A DNA stretch of 64,000 nucleotides from Ceraceosorus guamensis (GCF_003144195.1 NW_020290016.1:1-64000), one strand, 5' to 3'; positions 1 through 11,427 are shown, counted from the stretch's first letter. Translations and numbers: made by a program. The notes: generated by a model not told the origin, from the sequence alone.

Positions 1-89
1 CCCTTTGGGTTCTGGGAAATGATTCTGACAAGCCAGACTGCGCTCGCATGGACCTACGCAAGAGCAAGTCGGAGTCCGAGTCCGAATAA
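1..89 (+). CDS. 3' end of an unidentified gene (partial)
   Basis: An open plus-strand frame enters from the left edge and stops with TAA at 87-89. It ends in a polar tail rich in Lys, Ser and Glu (KSKSESESE). Only about 28 codons are visible, so the family cannot be named. The frame could also be chance, but the short space to the next gene (which ends at 353 on the other strand) fits two convergent genes. Whether this is one exon or part of one cannot be decided here. Confidence 0.3.
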   Translation, partial: LWVLGNDSDKPDCARMDLRKSKSESESE

Positions 90-352
90 GCGTGCGCTGT
101 ACCTCCGGGATGATTGATTTGGCGACTTGTTACCAAGTGCTGTTTAAACGGGCCTGTCACTCGAGACCCATCAGGCATCGCACACATTGCGCTCCTCACT
201 AGCTTCGCTGCGCCAGCCAATCGTGATCGCATTTCCACATTCCCTTGTATGGTCGCAGCATTTCAGCCAAGCCGAATCTTTGCTCTGCATCGCATCGAGC
301 TTCCCCTCCCATGCAAGGTTCCTTCGCTCTCAGCTCTCTTGTGATGATCGAT

Positions 353-2557
353 TCAGTGATGGAAGAGGCGCAGGTTGGTCCTGGCAACAACAATGCCATG
401 GCCGTTGGCAGCCTCGACGCAGGCGTCGTCCATGACGCTGCCTCCTGGAGCAGCAATGTAGGATGTGCCGCTACGAGCAGCGCGATGAACGCTGTGCAAT
501 GATCAAAAGAAGGCAAAAATTCAGCGCGCACCTGGCCGGCTTCGCCAGGGCATCACATGCAGACTCACTTGTCCGGGAAAGGGAAGAACGCGTCCGAGCT
601 GCAGACGACGCCTTTGAGCTTCTTGGCGTGCTCCTTGCGTTCCTCTTTGGTCAAAGCGTGCGGAACTTGCTCGAACGCATTCTCCCACTCTTTGCGTTCC
701 TGGCTGTCTTTGAAATCTTCATCTTCCAATGCTCCCTCTACGAACAGATCGATCGCATTGGACTTTTCTGGCCTCTTTGTTCCTTTTTTGAACGGCAGTG
801 CGAGGACACGAGGGTGCTGGCGCAGCCACCAGTTGTCCGCTTTGGAGCCCGCAAGGCGTGTGCAGTGGATGCGGGACTGTTGACCTGCTCCCAGACCGAT
901 CACTTGTCCGTTGAGCGCATAGCAGACCGAATTGCTCTGGGTGTATTTGAGCGCCAAAGTAGCCACAATCATGTCCAGCTTTGCCTGCTCCGTCACCGTC
1001 TTGTTCTCGCTGACAAGATTCTCAAACAATTGTGGCACGATCTTGATGTCGTTTCTGCGCTGCTGGAGCGTGATGCCGTACACTTGCCTAGATTCGACAG
1101 AGTCAGGCTCGAACTCGGCATTCACCTGGATCACGCAGTACTTGCCCGCTTTTTTCTTCTGCAGCACTTGCAAAGCTTCAGGAGTGAAGGAAGGCGCAAT
1201 GACTGCGTCCGAAACTTCTCTGCCAATGATGCGCGCCGTCTGAGCATCGCACTCGTGAGAAAGACCGATGACGTCGCCAAAAGAGGACATTCTGTCTGCC
1301 CCTCTGGCACGAGCGTAAGCGGATGCCAGCGGCGAGAGCTCTCCGAGATCGTCCACAAAGCAAGCCTTGGCTTCCACCTCGCTCAGAGGCACTCCAATGG
1401 CAGCTCCAGCGGGTGAGACGTGCTTGAAAGAGGCAGCGGCGGGAAGGCCAGTAGCTTCCGCAAGCTCCTTGACCAGCGCCCAAGCGTTGAGGCTGTCGAG
1501 CAGGTTAATATAGCCCGGCGAGCCCGAAAGAGCTGAGAGTTGCGCGGCGCTCGGGCGGGTCAGCAAAGCCCTCTGACTTGATTGCTCCACACACCCTCAC
1601 CTTTGATCGGCAGCTCGCCCTTCTCCACAAATGCCTGAGCCGGCTTTTGATGAGGATTGGCGCCGTACCTCAGTGTGATCTGCTGTGCGGTACCAGAAGA
1701 GTTGGGGGTGCCTTGATCACCGGACGAATACTGCTTCCTAAAGTAGTCGCTAATAGCTCGGTCGTAAGAAGCTGTGGCGGTGAATGCCTTCGGTGAGGAG
1801 CAAGGCACCCAATCAGCATCATGTCCAGCGCAAAACTTGCGGAACGCAGCAGCATCGCGCTCACCTTCAACGCTAAAGTGTTTCTGAGCTTCTTGGCTTC
1901 TTCATCTTCCTTGCCAAAGCTGCTCAGGAAGCTACCGTAATCCTTGGGGTCGCTGAGGACATAGACGCGCTCGTGATTCTTGGCGGCCGCTCTCAGTAGC
2001 GTGACGCCGCCAATATCGACTTCCTCGACTGCACCTGCAATGGAGACGTCCGGCTTGGCGATGGTCTCCTCGAAAGGGTACAAATTGCAAACGACGATGG
2101 AGATTGGCGAATAGCCTTGTGCGGAGAGATCTTGAGCGTCGGACGACTTGGACATCTGAGCCAAGATGCCTCCGTGCACTGCCGGGTGGAGCGTCTTGAC
2201 TCTACCGCCGAGCATCTCGGGAGCTTTGGTGATGTCCGAGACATCTCTGTCGCGAGGGACGGGCAGAAGATCATCGCCATCATCAGCATGCGCGATGTCG
2301 CTTTTGAGCATCGCATGCACTCGCAGAATGCCAGCTCTCGGGGATACGCGCATCCCATCATTGGAGCATGTCGTGCTCCTCGCCACTCACCCAATCTCGA
2401 TTCCGCTTTCTCTGACCAGCTTGGCAGTGCCTCCACTTCCCAGCAAACGGACACCTTTGGAAGCCAATCCGCGCGCCAAGTCTACCAAGCCCGTCTTGTC
2501 GTATACAGACAGAATAGCCGTAACGGCTTGCTGTGCTTGGGCTGCAGTTCCTGACAT
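353..2557 (-). CDS. ADE17: Bifunctional AICAR transformylase / IMP cyclohydrolase
   Basis: This enzyme catalyses the last two steps of de novo purine synthesis, AICAR to FAICAR to IMP, in the cytosol. Five exons were assembled: 2557-2391, 2246-1865, 1787-1601, 1532-569 and 491-353, with introns of 144, 77, 68 and 77 nt, all GT-AG and phase-consistent, giving 612 aa (yeast Ade17 is 592). The N-terminal cyclohydrolase domain shows [10 protein letters not shown] and [14 protein letters not shown]. The C-terminal transformylase domain shows [10 protein letters not shown], the catalytic Lys-His in SFKHVSPAG, and [20 protein letters not shown], and the protein ends in RLFHH as is usual for the family. 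The start ATG at 2557 is the first in frame. The symbol could equally be ADE16, since one bifunctional enzyme exists where yeast has two. It is divergent from URA4. Confidence 0.95.
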
Positions 2558-3474
2558 GGTCGTCTGTGATCAATCTCTCTTTGAAGCTTTGGTGATTGGG
2601 CTCGATGATGTGAAGAGAGGGGTGGTGGGCAGTGCAAACGATGGGTCAGTCAATGTATGTGTGCATCAATCAATCAAGCCAGCCTGCCTGCTGCCCGCAA
2701 TATGCGCTTCAATCGCATTGCTTCCCCCGCTTGATCCATCCATTCACATTCACATTCACTGATTCAAATTTGGTGTGAAGCGCGTCCATGCGCCTTCTCA
2801 CCAGCAGCCAAGCGAGTTCTTCTTCTCAGTCAGTCAGTCACGAGTCTTGACTGAAAGCGTCCCCTTCCGAAGCCACTTTTTGAAACCGTGAGTATGAGGC
2901 ACACCAGCAGCAGCAGCTTCCATCGCGAAATTGAGCCCGCGCAACTTTTCAACGGGGAAGCATCACGTGACACAAGACTCCCGCGGACCTCCGAGCGGTC
3001 ACTTTTGAGCTCAAAAATTCGTACTTTACACGACGTTGCATTCAGATCCACAACTGCAGTCATTCATTCTTGATTTCCGATCTGCTCCTTTGTGAGCGGA
3101 GCACCCTATTGACCACTTGTGACTGCTTTGGCATTTTGACTTGCTGCCGGCTATACCAAAAAGCATGTATGACGCACGTCTCGACCTCGCTTTTTTTTGT
3201 TTGCGCACACAACATTCGAAATTGACGTGATTTGATTCACATTAACAATTTTGAATTGATTCGCATTCACATTTCACCGATTGTTACTGCCGCACGCGCA
3301 ACTGGCTGAACGCATCAGCATCATGCAGCCTTGACAAACTGGAATGTCTCCTTTGTGAGCGCGCTCTCGCTCTCGCTCTCGCTCTCACCCTCACCCTCAC
3401 TCCCACTCTCACCATCACTTTCCACCACCTCTCACCCCTCGCACCCCTCGCCCTTCACGGGCATCTCGGTCAGC
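2558..3474. promoter_or_regulatory. Shared upstream region of ADE17 and URA4
   Basis: These 917 bp lie between two start codons facing away from each other, so the region must hold both promoters. It contains short tandem CATTCA units near 2742-2760, an ACTCGTGAC-type word at 2837-2845 (complement strand), a CACGTGA word near 2966, AT-rich stretches near 3230-3280 and a CT-rich tract directly before URA4. No TATA box could be assigned with confidence. Confidence 0.5.
3361..3430 (+). repeat. CT-rich leader tract before URA4
   Basis: A pyrimidine-rich run of CTCTCG and then CCCTCA / CCACTC units ends about 45 nt before the URA4 start codon. Pyrimidine tracts just upstream of the ATG are common in fungal promoters and 5' leaders of well expressed genes. 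An alternative upstream ATG at 3343 is in frame and would translate the tract as a Ser/Leu/Pro repeat, which looks unlike a real N-terminus. Confidence 0.5.
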
Positions 3475-4725
3475 ATGTCCTCGCCCTCGGACTTGACGGT
3501 GCCCTCCCCTGCCGACTTTCACGTGCACCTTCGTCAAGCGCCCTTGACGTCTCTACTAGTGCCCCATGTCCGGGAAGGAGGTTTTGATTTGGCCTACGTC
3601 ATGCCCAATCTGACTCCACCCTTGACCCTACCTTCGCACACCGTAGCTTATCTACAACATCTACGCTCCCTGGATCCACGCACACATTTTCTCGGCACGC
3701 TTTACCTTTCGCCTGCACTCACACCTCGGCTCATCGAGGAGGCGGCACAGGCTGGTATAGTGGGCGTGAAGAGCTATCCTAGAGGCGTCACCACCAATTC
3801 GGATGGGGGCATTGAGAATTATGAAGTGTACTACGAGGTGTTTGAGGAGATGGAGAAGCAGAACATGATCCTCAACCTGCACGGAGAGGTGCCCAGCGAT
3901 CATGCAAACGTGAGCGTAGCGCTGTGAAACAGGTCTTCCGATCGGATCATCCCTCTTGATGCTGATGCGCTCTCTCTGTGCACAGAACATCTCTGTCCTC
4001 ACAGCCGAAGCAGCCTTTCTCTCCCATCTTCGCAAGCTTCACGCCCGTTTTCCCAAGCTCCGCATGGTGCTGGAACACGCCACGACTCGAGCAGCAGTAG
4101 AGTGCGTCAAGTCGTTGGGCGAGACTGTAGGATGCACCATCACGCCTCATCATTTGGACCTGGTGGTGGACGATTGGGCTGGCAAGCCCGTAAATTTCTG
4201 CAAGCCGGTAGCCAAGCATCCAGACGACAGGCAAGCGTTGCGAGACATCATCAAGGCAGGTGAGATGCTCAACGTCTTTTATGGCGCGGTGTAGTGCGCT
4301 GCTCTCACACGCATCTCGTCTTGGGTTCAGGTCACCCTCGCTTCTTTCTGGGCTCCGACTCTGCTCCTCATCCTATGCACTCCAAGCTACCCTCTGCCTC
4401 GACGCACGGTGCAAGCGCACTTCAACATTCCTGCGCCGCAGGCATCTACACCTCTCCCATCCTCCTACCTCTATGCGCGACGCTCTTGGAATCCTTTGGA
4501 GCTCTGCACAGGCTCAACGGCTACGTCTCGGAGTTTGGTCGAGCTTTCTACGGCTTCGCGGCCGAGCCACAAAGCGGAAGCGTAAAGCTCAGAAGGACGA
4601 GGTGCAAGATCAGGGATAGTTTTGCGCCAAAGGCGCAAGAGGGACTCGATAGCGCGCACAAAGATAAAGTGGAAATCGTACCCTTTTGGGCTGGCAGACA
4701 TCTCGAATGGGAAATTGTCAGGTAG
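3475..4725 (+). CDS. URA4: Dihydroorotase (URA4)
   Basis: This enzyme closes carbamoyl-aspartate to dihydroorotate in pyrimidine synthesis. Three exons, 3475-3909, 3986-4259 and 4331-4725, with introns of 76 and 71 nt, encode 367 aa, the usual length of the stand-alone enzyme. Visible active-site elements are the metal-binding ADFHVHLRQ near residue 15, the carboxylated lysine in GVKSYPRG followed by TTNSDGG, histidines in NLHGEV, VLEHATT and ITPHHL, and the catalytic Asp in FFLGSDSAPHP. The tail after about residue 330 is basic and poorly conserved. The start at 3475 is chosen because homology to the family begins within a few codons (MSSPSDLTVPSPADFHVH). It converges on the forkhead gene. 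Confidence 0.95.
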
Positions 4726-5388
4726 TGGGAATAGCAGCGCGACGAAGCGAATACATGCTCGGGTCTGGATGCGCAAGCAAGCAAGCAAGCAAGCGATCAC
4801 GTTCCAGTCCGATGTTTTGACGACCTTTCCACCTAGATGCCTGCGCGTCTCCTACATGTTGCATCTGCTCGTGACCGCTGCCTGCGCTCGCGCTCTCGCT
4901 CGCCTTCGTGCGGTGATGTTTGTGAACGGGTCACGGTGCTGAATGCTGCATGCTGCACGCAGGCAACCCGCGTCTGCCATTCAACAGCGCAGCCTTTTCA
5001 GTCGTTTGCGATGAAGTGATTCACACGTATACATTTCGAATCAAGTCGGCGAAGGGAAGCAGGAGCGCACGTAAGGTAAAAGTGTACACGTAGTCGAAAA
5101 CAGGGGAAGGAGCCTCGAAAATCCTTCCGGAACGAGGCGAGGCTCGGTATTACGATGAGTTTTGGAGTCGGGGTGCGACTGGATGGGAAGAAGAGAGACA
5201 GCGCAAGGACGATACTAAAGACTACAATGATTTTACAAGGTTCTTGTCTCTTCTTTCAGATGGGTAGGTAGGCACGATGTGCTGTAGACAAGAAGCAAGC
5301 GAGACGATTACGTGGTGCAGGTGTGCAGACTACCCAAGGTGCGCACACGCTGCGGAGCGAGCTTGCAAACCAGAGCAATCGTCAATGA
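4726..5388. other. Convergent 3' intergenic region
   Basis: This stretch holds the 3' ends of URA4 and the forkhead gene. A short AAGC tandem repeat (about five copies) lies near 4776-4795. No ORF with family similarity or RNA gene was seen. Confidence 0.5.
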
Positions 5389-8300
5389 TCAATGGTGCTT
5401 CTGTCGCTCCTGTGTCTCGCGCTGTTGCTGATCTTGCTGCAGCTGTTGCAGACCCGCAGCATTGCTGTACGCAAAGGGTCTCAGCGGGCTCAGCCCATCA
5501 GTGAGTCCACTGGACAGCATGCCGGAGCTATGTTGTGCGCCTAGCGATTGGCTCATTGGAGACATCGAGGTGGATGGCAGCGCCATGGTGACATCGAGAG
5601 CGTGCGTCAGGTCGCCGCCATAATCGAAGGGGTCGTCAGAGGTCGTGCCCGCGGTCCGCGACATGCTGATGGGTGTCGGCCCTCCAAGGGACGACTGCTG
5701 CACACCAAGACCACGCGCTGGCGTCTGCGTCGGCGTAAAGCGGCGTAGTCCGGGAGTGAACAGCCAACGGTTCAGACCAGTCGAGTTGGGCGTACCCATC
5801 GCTCCTCCCAGCGTCGAGGAATGGAGACCGCTGCTGCTTCCAGCCGCGGAGGTAGGCAGGCCGGGCCGACTGGGTGTGACCATTTCGAGATTGCTCAGCG
5901 CGTCTCCTACAAGCGATGTGTCGCCGCTGTCATCGTCCTCCGGCGAATCGATTGCGAATTGAAGACTGGCACCCGCAGGACTGGGTCCCACCCGACCAAT
6001 TGCAGATCCAACAGGTCGGAGAGGCGAGCCTCGCAAGGGACTGACCAAGAAGGAGCCTCGACTCGTCGTTGATGAACCTGAGCTCCTGAGTGTGCCAAGA
6101 CCAGTGAGAGGTCTGCCGCTGGCTTCTGCCGCACCTGTGGCTGCACCCTTCGCGGTGTTTGGCGACTCGGTCTCATCCGCGAGCGGGGACGTAGAGCGAC
6201 GAGCGCTTGCAGGGCCGGCTTTAGGACCGGAAATGCGAAGCGAGGACACTGGCGACTCCGTGCTCAAAAGCTTCGGAGGGGACCCAATCTCCATCTCGTA
6301 ACCTCGCTGAGAGCGTCGCAGTGGCGAGCCGGTGTACCGGCTAGATTGTGCGTGCAAGCCAGGGAATTGCATCTGAGAGTGGGGTTGCTTGAATCGATTG
6401 CCTATGCTCGCGAGGGGTGAAGCTTGCTGCGCAGCCTGAGGTGAGTCCTGGCCGGGGGAGGCAGCTGGGATGCTAGTCCAATAGTTGAACACCGAATTTA
6501 GGTCGTAAGCACCAGCCGCTGACGCCTGCGATTGACTGACGCTGTAGTGCAGATGATCATGCGCGTTGTCGCCGATCTGTTGAGACCCTCGCAAGTCGTT
6601 CGAGCTCAGTCGTCCATCCCGGGTCGACTTGTACATTCCGGCCTTGGCACCATCAGAAGCAGCCGAGTGTTGATGCATGCCACCTTTGCCAAGATCTATC
6701 ATGCCACTCATGCCTAAGATGGGGCTGGACGGCGGGCTACTGGCACTGTCGGTCAGCATTGGCACGGCACTGACATGGGTGCTTCCGTGTCCACTGCTAA
6801 CGTCGAAAGCTGGCTGACCATGGCGGGCAGGCGTATTCGTGTCCCATGACGAGGATGTAGGCGCATACACGATGGATGCATTTGACGCTTGTGAGACTGA
6901 TGCTTCATTGTATCTGTGACTCGGCCCCATCCAAGGTATGTCTGGTCCGCCTGAAGAGACCGGGGTGTCACCCGGGACGGACCCTTCGCGGACTTTTGTT
7001 CTTCGTCTTCTTTGCGGAGCGCTCCATCGTCCTGATGCGATTGGATCAGCGTCATACGGGTGATGGTTGACCATCTCCGAGTAGTGAGCCTCAGCGGGCT
7101 CAGCGCGCTTGCGCCGCCCTATAGACGATGTAGAAGCAGGTCTCGCAGTCGAGGTACGAGCAAGTATCGGCGCGTTCTCGCTGCCAACACGTTGATGTTT
7201 AGCAGATGGTACCGTCGATTCCCAACCTCCTTCAAGATCCGCGGAGGAAATTTGGAGAGAGGCCGTCTCTGGTAGCGACGTCATCACAGAAGGCTCGGGC
7301 AGGGCCGACGGGGAGACGTCCATGTGCAGGAGTGGCTTCTCTAAGCCACTTTCAGCTTGCATTCCCTGAGTGTCCAGCTGCGCTGACGTTCTAGCAGGGG
7401 ACTTGGCGCCTTCATTGTCTGATGCGTTGGGAAAGTAAAGGCCGCAGCGGAATCTGCTCTCGTGACCAGGCTGAATAGACCAGAAACCACCCTTGCCGGG
7501 CAGGTCTGGACCTCTTTCGACCTTGATGAAGCTCTTGTTGAGGCTGAGGTTGTGCCGGATGGAGTTTTGCCATCCTCTATCACCACGAACATAATACGGG
7601 TACGAAGCGCTGATCCAATTGTAGATCTCATTCAAGCTTAGCTTGCCGTCTGACGACAGCAGTATCGCCTGCCCGATGAGGCCAGCGTAGGACACCTGGG
7701 AAGGTCGGGTCTTCAATGTGCCCCAACCAGGGAGCAAGCGATAAAAGCGTGGCTTTGGTGCTTCCTGCAAAGCACCACTGTCAAGCGCCTGCTGAAGCTC
7801 TTCCGAGACCAGGCGAACGATACGACTGCCATCCTCGTTGTCCCAAATCGAGCGTCCGACTTTTGCATGTGCGTCCACAACGGAAGTGCGGCCGACTCGA
7901 GGCTTGGTCTTGCGCTGGGGACGTGATGAGGAATCTGACCCGCTGGTCCGAGGCGCAAACAAACCTGTACCGCCCATGCCGCCGTCCGTCGCTGGGCTCT
8001 CATGATAGGGCTGCGAGGAATCTTGTCGGCCACCCACCGGCGACTGGCTCGGACCAAGCGCGTGGATCATGGCACTAGTGTCAGCGCTGAGGCGAGCTCG
8101 TGATCCCGGTAGCGGGACACCAAGAGCCGACGCGAGCGACGAGCCCGCTGATACAACTTGCTGATTTGCAGCGCGCAGAGCCAGGTGATTGTTAAGGCAC
8201 GGGCTTGGCTCGCTGTAACTGGGGCTCGTGTTGCCCGATGCGTTGTGGGCACTGACAGGCCTTTCAGGTGCAAATAGCTCCCGCAGAGTGGCCATGTCGG

Positions 8301-11070
8301 ATGCCGACAGTTCCTGGAGAGGGATTTCGTGTGGGCACAAAAGCGAGCTCTGGTGACGACAAAGGGCCACACTCACCTCGCACTCTGCAGTCGAATTCCA
8401 GGTGACCTGCGCCGTGGAGGCATTAGAGACCAAGCCATCTGCAGTACTAGCACTTTCGGAGACATTCTTTTCCGCCACAGACTCGACTGTCGAGGGTTCA
8501 GTGCATCGGGACTGATTGGCGCCCGCTGGACGGTTCGATGCGCCGAATAAAGCAGCGGGACTGACGGTGGTCGAGCATTGACGAAGTGGGCTCCCACCCG
8601 CCCATCCACGCGGGAAGCGTCTAGTTGCACTGCTGCTCGCGTGTCGGGAGAGTGCGCGGGCGCCGGCCGGTGACTGTGGACTTTCATCAGATCTTGTTCG
8701 CACAATACTGTGCGTACTCAAGCATGCATCGGCCGCGGTAGGAGATGATGGAGGACCTTGCATCGTGTTGAAAGGAGCAGCAAGAGTGTGAGCTCGCGCA
8801 CGTGTTTCTGGACTCTCACTGCCTTTGGCTGGGGAGGTCGCCAAGGTTGGACCGTGCGAAAAAGTGTCCACGAGCTCAGGGGACATCGACAGGCTGCCGC
8901 CGCCGGCAAGCACTTCAGCAAGCGCAGCAGCGGACATTGGGTAGCCAGGAGCGGCACTGGGTGTGTTCGAGCCGGACTCTGGAAACAGCAGTCCTCGACG
9001 CGCTGCAAATGGGGTACACTCGCCACCCCCTGCGCCCTGAAGATCCAGAGCTAATAGGTCAGGCGAGGCTGGCACCAGGCCGCTATGGTGACGGGCAGAA
9101 AGAGGCGACGTGTTGTAGGAGGCACTGACTCTCAGCATCTGGACGTCGCTCTGAATGGGCTCGGAGGCGCTAGCGCTCGCCGGGCGCCACGGCGTCTCGC
9201 CCGTCGCACCGTGCCACGGAGCTGACGCTCCACCGTCCGTGCTTGCAGCTGGTGTCGCCGTCGTCGGCTCGAGGCCGTGCAGCATGTAGTCGTAGTGCTC
9301 TCGCGTGGTCATTCGATGATGATTGCAAGCGCTTGTGTCGGCCCAACGTACGCTCTTGAGTGTTGACGGGGGATTCTCGACACCGGTGAGATCAGCTGCG
9401 TTCAAGTGTTGATCTCTGTACGTGTCCGCTAAAACGGAAGCTCCGAACGTGTCACCGTGCGTGCCTCTGTCCTTTTGAACGATTGGACCGCTGAAGTGCG
9501 TTACAGAAGAATCAAGATTTCTTGTGTGCTGCAGGGCTTGAAGCTTCAGCGCTGTCTCGCGTGCCTTCGCTTCTCTTCTCAACCTTACAGGGCTTGTTTT
9601 GACGGCCATAATCTGGTCCAAAAAGGTACAACGATCTTTGGCTGGTGCCAACAATCTGGTACGATCAACAACAAGCGATCCGACGATTTGTTCCTGACGA
9701 GCGGCGCTGACGGTGGCGGAGGAGATGTCAAGGTCTAGCTGCGCGGGAGTACCCTCGACTGACGGTACAGTGAATGGATCTACAAGAACGCCAGAATCGT
9801 CGTTGGCGCTGACCTCGTCAACAAGCTCCTGAGACGGTGTGACGATGCGCAACGTGCCTCCGGGGCTCACGCGAGCTCGACGATTGATGGGCCCCCAAAA
9901 TACACGAGCAGGACTGTCCAGAGGTGGGGCCGAAGTGCTGCGAGTGATGCTGGTGGGGGAAAACGCCAGCGACGCCACGGGACTGCTAGAGGGCTGATCG
10001 ATTTGTAGGCCAAGACCCACACCTCGCGGTCGCTTGCGCGTCGAGCTTTGGGAAAAAAGCGGTTCCGCCTTGTCATCGGTCGAGGCGCCGGAACCAGGTG
10101 CCACGGATTGTGTGCGGCTTCGCGAAGAAGGTGTTGTGAGGTTGTTGATGTTGGCAAGTGGCGGTCGGCCAGCGTCAGGGGTAGTGCTCGCAATTTGCGC
10201 TTTCGAGGCGCTTTCCAGCCTTGCTCTCAAACGACGACGCTTATCACGTCTTCTGCGATGTTCTTCGGCGTTGCTCACCTCGTCGAGAGTGCGACGCGGA
10301 CGCTCGATCTTCGCTTCAACAGATGGAACCACAGCAGTGTAAAACGCTAGCGCAGGACTGCTGATAGCGTTGGAAGACCGAGGCCGAACCAATCGGGGCT
10401 TGTGGCTTGAGCTGTGCACCACTTCAGCGCTTTGCGGCTGTGAATTAGCGCAGGAAGCGCCCTCTGCGGTCGTACCCACAGATCGTCCCAAATGAGGAGA
10501 GCCGCGTCCCGTCAGCAATGCCGCCTCGTCAACGTGGCTGGCGTTGGTGGCAGGAGCGGACGAGCCGGCAAAGGCGGCAGATGGAAGCCTGTCCGCCTTG
10601 AGGAATGCTGCCAAACTGGCTTTGCGGTGCTCGAATTCAGCGCGAGTCATTCGCAGACCTGCAGCCTGGGCTTTCGCGAAAAGATCGTCCTCCTCAATCT
10701 GCTCCTTGGATCGCCGGGGCTGCGCTTCTTGTTCTTGTGATGCACGACTTCTCTGAGTGTCAGCGGGAAGTGATCGCGTTTCGGACTCGAGTGAGCGGTG
10801 CGTAGACCTTGCTGGGGCGGCGTAGCCCTCGGTATCTGTGGCTGTCTCAGAAACATGATTCGGAGAGCGCGCGCAAAAATTGCGCGGTGCAAACGGAAAA
10901 GTCTTAGAGGAAGCGACTTGGGGACTGTTGCTTCCCGCGGAGACCGTCGCATCGGATCCAGCCACCTCCATTGCGTTCAATTCGGGCTGAGTGGCTTCAT
11001 CGACAGTATGACCAGCACGCCCGCCCATCACGCCAACATCCTGAGAGTTCTGGCGGATGGAGAGCGCCAT
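5389..11070 (-). CDS. Very long forkhead (winged-helix) transcription factor
   Basis: A single uninterrupted frame of about 1,893 codons carries one forkhead domain at about residues 1127-1208 (plus-strand 7448-7700). Diagnostic pieces are KLSLNEIYNWI, the strongly conserved WQNSIRHNLSLNKSFIK recognition helix and GKGGFWSIQPGHESRF. The rest is low-complexity Ser/Pro/Ala/Gly sequence with a Gln-rich C-terminus (QQLQQDQQQ). No FHA domain is visible, so it resembles the Sep1/Hcm1/Mei4 type more than Fkh2 or Fhl1, but no orthologue can be named. The frame stays open upstream to 11352, where the first possible start gives an unlikely Cys/Trp-rich extension. ATG 11070 is preferred, and it follows an acceptor-like CCCCAACAG, so an upstream exon is possible. 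Many SP and TP sites fit a cell-cycle kinase target (inference). Confidence 0.88.
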   Translation of the reverse strand: MALSIRQNSQDVGVMGGRAGHTVDEATQPELNAMEVAGSDATVSAGSNSPQVASSKTFPFAPRNFCARSPNHVSETATDTEGYAAPARSTHRSLESETRSLPADTQRSRASQEQEAQPRRSKEQIEEDDLFAKAQAAGLRMTRAEFEHRKASLAAFLKADRLPSAAFAGSSAPATNASHVDEAALLTGRGSPHLGRSVGTTAEGASCANSQPQSAEVVHSSSHKPRLVRPRSSNAISSPALAFYTAVVPSVEAKIERPRRTLDEVSNAEEHRRRRDKRRRLRARLESASKAQIASTTPDAGRPPLANINNLTTPSSRSRTQSVAPGSGASTDDKAEPLFSQSSTRKRPRGVGLGLQIDQPSSSPVASLAFSPTSITRSTSAPPLDSPARVFWGPINRRARVSPGGTLRIVTPSQELVDEVSANDDSGVLVDPFTVPSVEGTPAQLDLDISSATVSAARQEQIVGSLVVDRTRLLAPAKDRCTFLDQIMAVKTSPVRLRREAKARETALKLQALQHTRNLDSSVTHFSGPIVQKDRGTHGDTFGASVLADTYRDQHLNAADLTGVENPPSTLKSVRWADTSACNHHRMTTREHYDYMLHGLEPTTATPAASTDGGASAPWHGATGETPWRPASASASEPIQSDVQMLRVSASYNTSPLSARHHSGLVPASPDLLALDLQGAGGGECTPFAARRGLLFPESGSNTPSAAPGYPMSAAALAEVLAGGGSLSMSPELVDTFSHGPTLATSPAKGSESPETRARAHTLAAPFNTMQGPPSSPTAADACLSTHSIVRTRSDESPQSPAGARALSRHASSSATRRFPRGWAGGSPLRQCSTTVSPAALFGASNRPAGANQSRCTEPSTVESVAEKNVSESASTADGLVSNASTAQVTWNSTAECEVSVALCRHQSSLLCPHEIPLQELSASDMATLRELFAPERPVSAHNASGNTSPSYSEPSPCLNNHLALRAANQQVVSAGSSLASALGVPLPGSRARLSADTSAMIHALGPSQSPVGGRQDSSQPYHESPATDGGMGGTGLFAPRTSGSDSSSRPQRKTKPRVGRTSVVDAHAKVGRSIWDNEDGSRIVRLVSEELQQALDSGALQEAPKPRFYRLLPGWGTLKTRPSQVSYAGLIGQAILLSSDGKLSLNEIYNWISASYPYYVRGDRGWQNSIRHNLSLNKSFIKVERGPDLPGKGGFWSIQPGHESRFRCGLYFPNASDNEGAKSPARTSAQLDTQGMQAESGLEKPLLHMDVSPSALPEPSVMTSLPETASLQISSADLEGGWESTVPSAKHQRVGSENAPILARTSTARPASTSSIGRRKRAEPAEAHYSEMVNHHPYDADPIASGRWSAPQRRRRTKVREGSVPGDTPVSSGGPDIPWMGPSHRYNEASVSQASNASIVYAPTSSSWDTNTPARHGQPAFDVSSGHGSTHVSAVPMLTDSASSPPSSPILGMSGMIDLGKGGMHQHSAASDGAKAGMYKSTRDGRLSSNDLRGSQQIGDNAHDHLHYSVSQSQASAAGAYDLNSVFNYWTSIPAASPGQDSPQAAQQASPLASIGNRFKQPHSQMQFPGLHAQSSRYTGSPLRRSQRGYEMEIGSPPKLLSTESPVSSLRISGPKAGPASARRSTSPLADETESPNTAKGAATGAAEASGRPLTGLGTLRSSGSSTTSRGSFLVSPLRGSPLRPVGSAIGRVGPSPAGASLQFAIDSPEDDDSGDTSLVGDALSNLEMVTPSRPGLPTSAAGSSSGLHSSTLGGAMGTPNSTGLNRWLFTPGLRRFTPTQTPARGLGVQQSSLGGPTPISMSRTAGTTSDDPFDYGGDLTHALDVTMALPSTSMSPMSQSLGAQHSSGMLSSGLTDGLSPLRPFAYSNAAGLQQLQQDQQQRETQERQKHH

Positions 11071-11427
11071 CGCCAGAGCCGGATTCTGTTGGGGAGGCAA
11101 GAAGCAAGGTTGGCGCAGAGGGTCAGAGTACGCCAAAAGTGAAGCAAAAATCCTTGACTCCGGTCTCGGCGTTTCCAGGGCCCTTGCGACAGCTACGGCG
11201 TACCAGCCACCACAAAAGGATGCTCGGTTGTGTGCACAGCGCCAACACGTCGCTACAAGACCACAATCGAGATGGCGACGCGGCCAACAGCACGTCGCTG
11301 GAGATCGACGAACAGGCCCGAGATGGTGAACGGGCAGAATGACTGTTCGCATCAGCGTGGGAACCCTTCGTCCGTTGCCACAAGAGCAGAAAAGAAAGGC
11401 TGCCCAGCTTTGTTCTCGCGAAGTCGG

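Noticed and set aside
463-1416. 317-codon plus-strand open frame
   Set aside because: It is antisense to the large ADE17 exon, whose conserved motifs are decisive; the frame is a shadow of GC-rich coding DNA.
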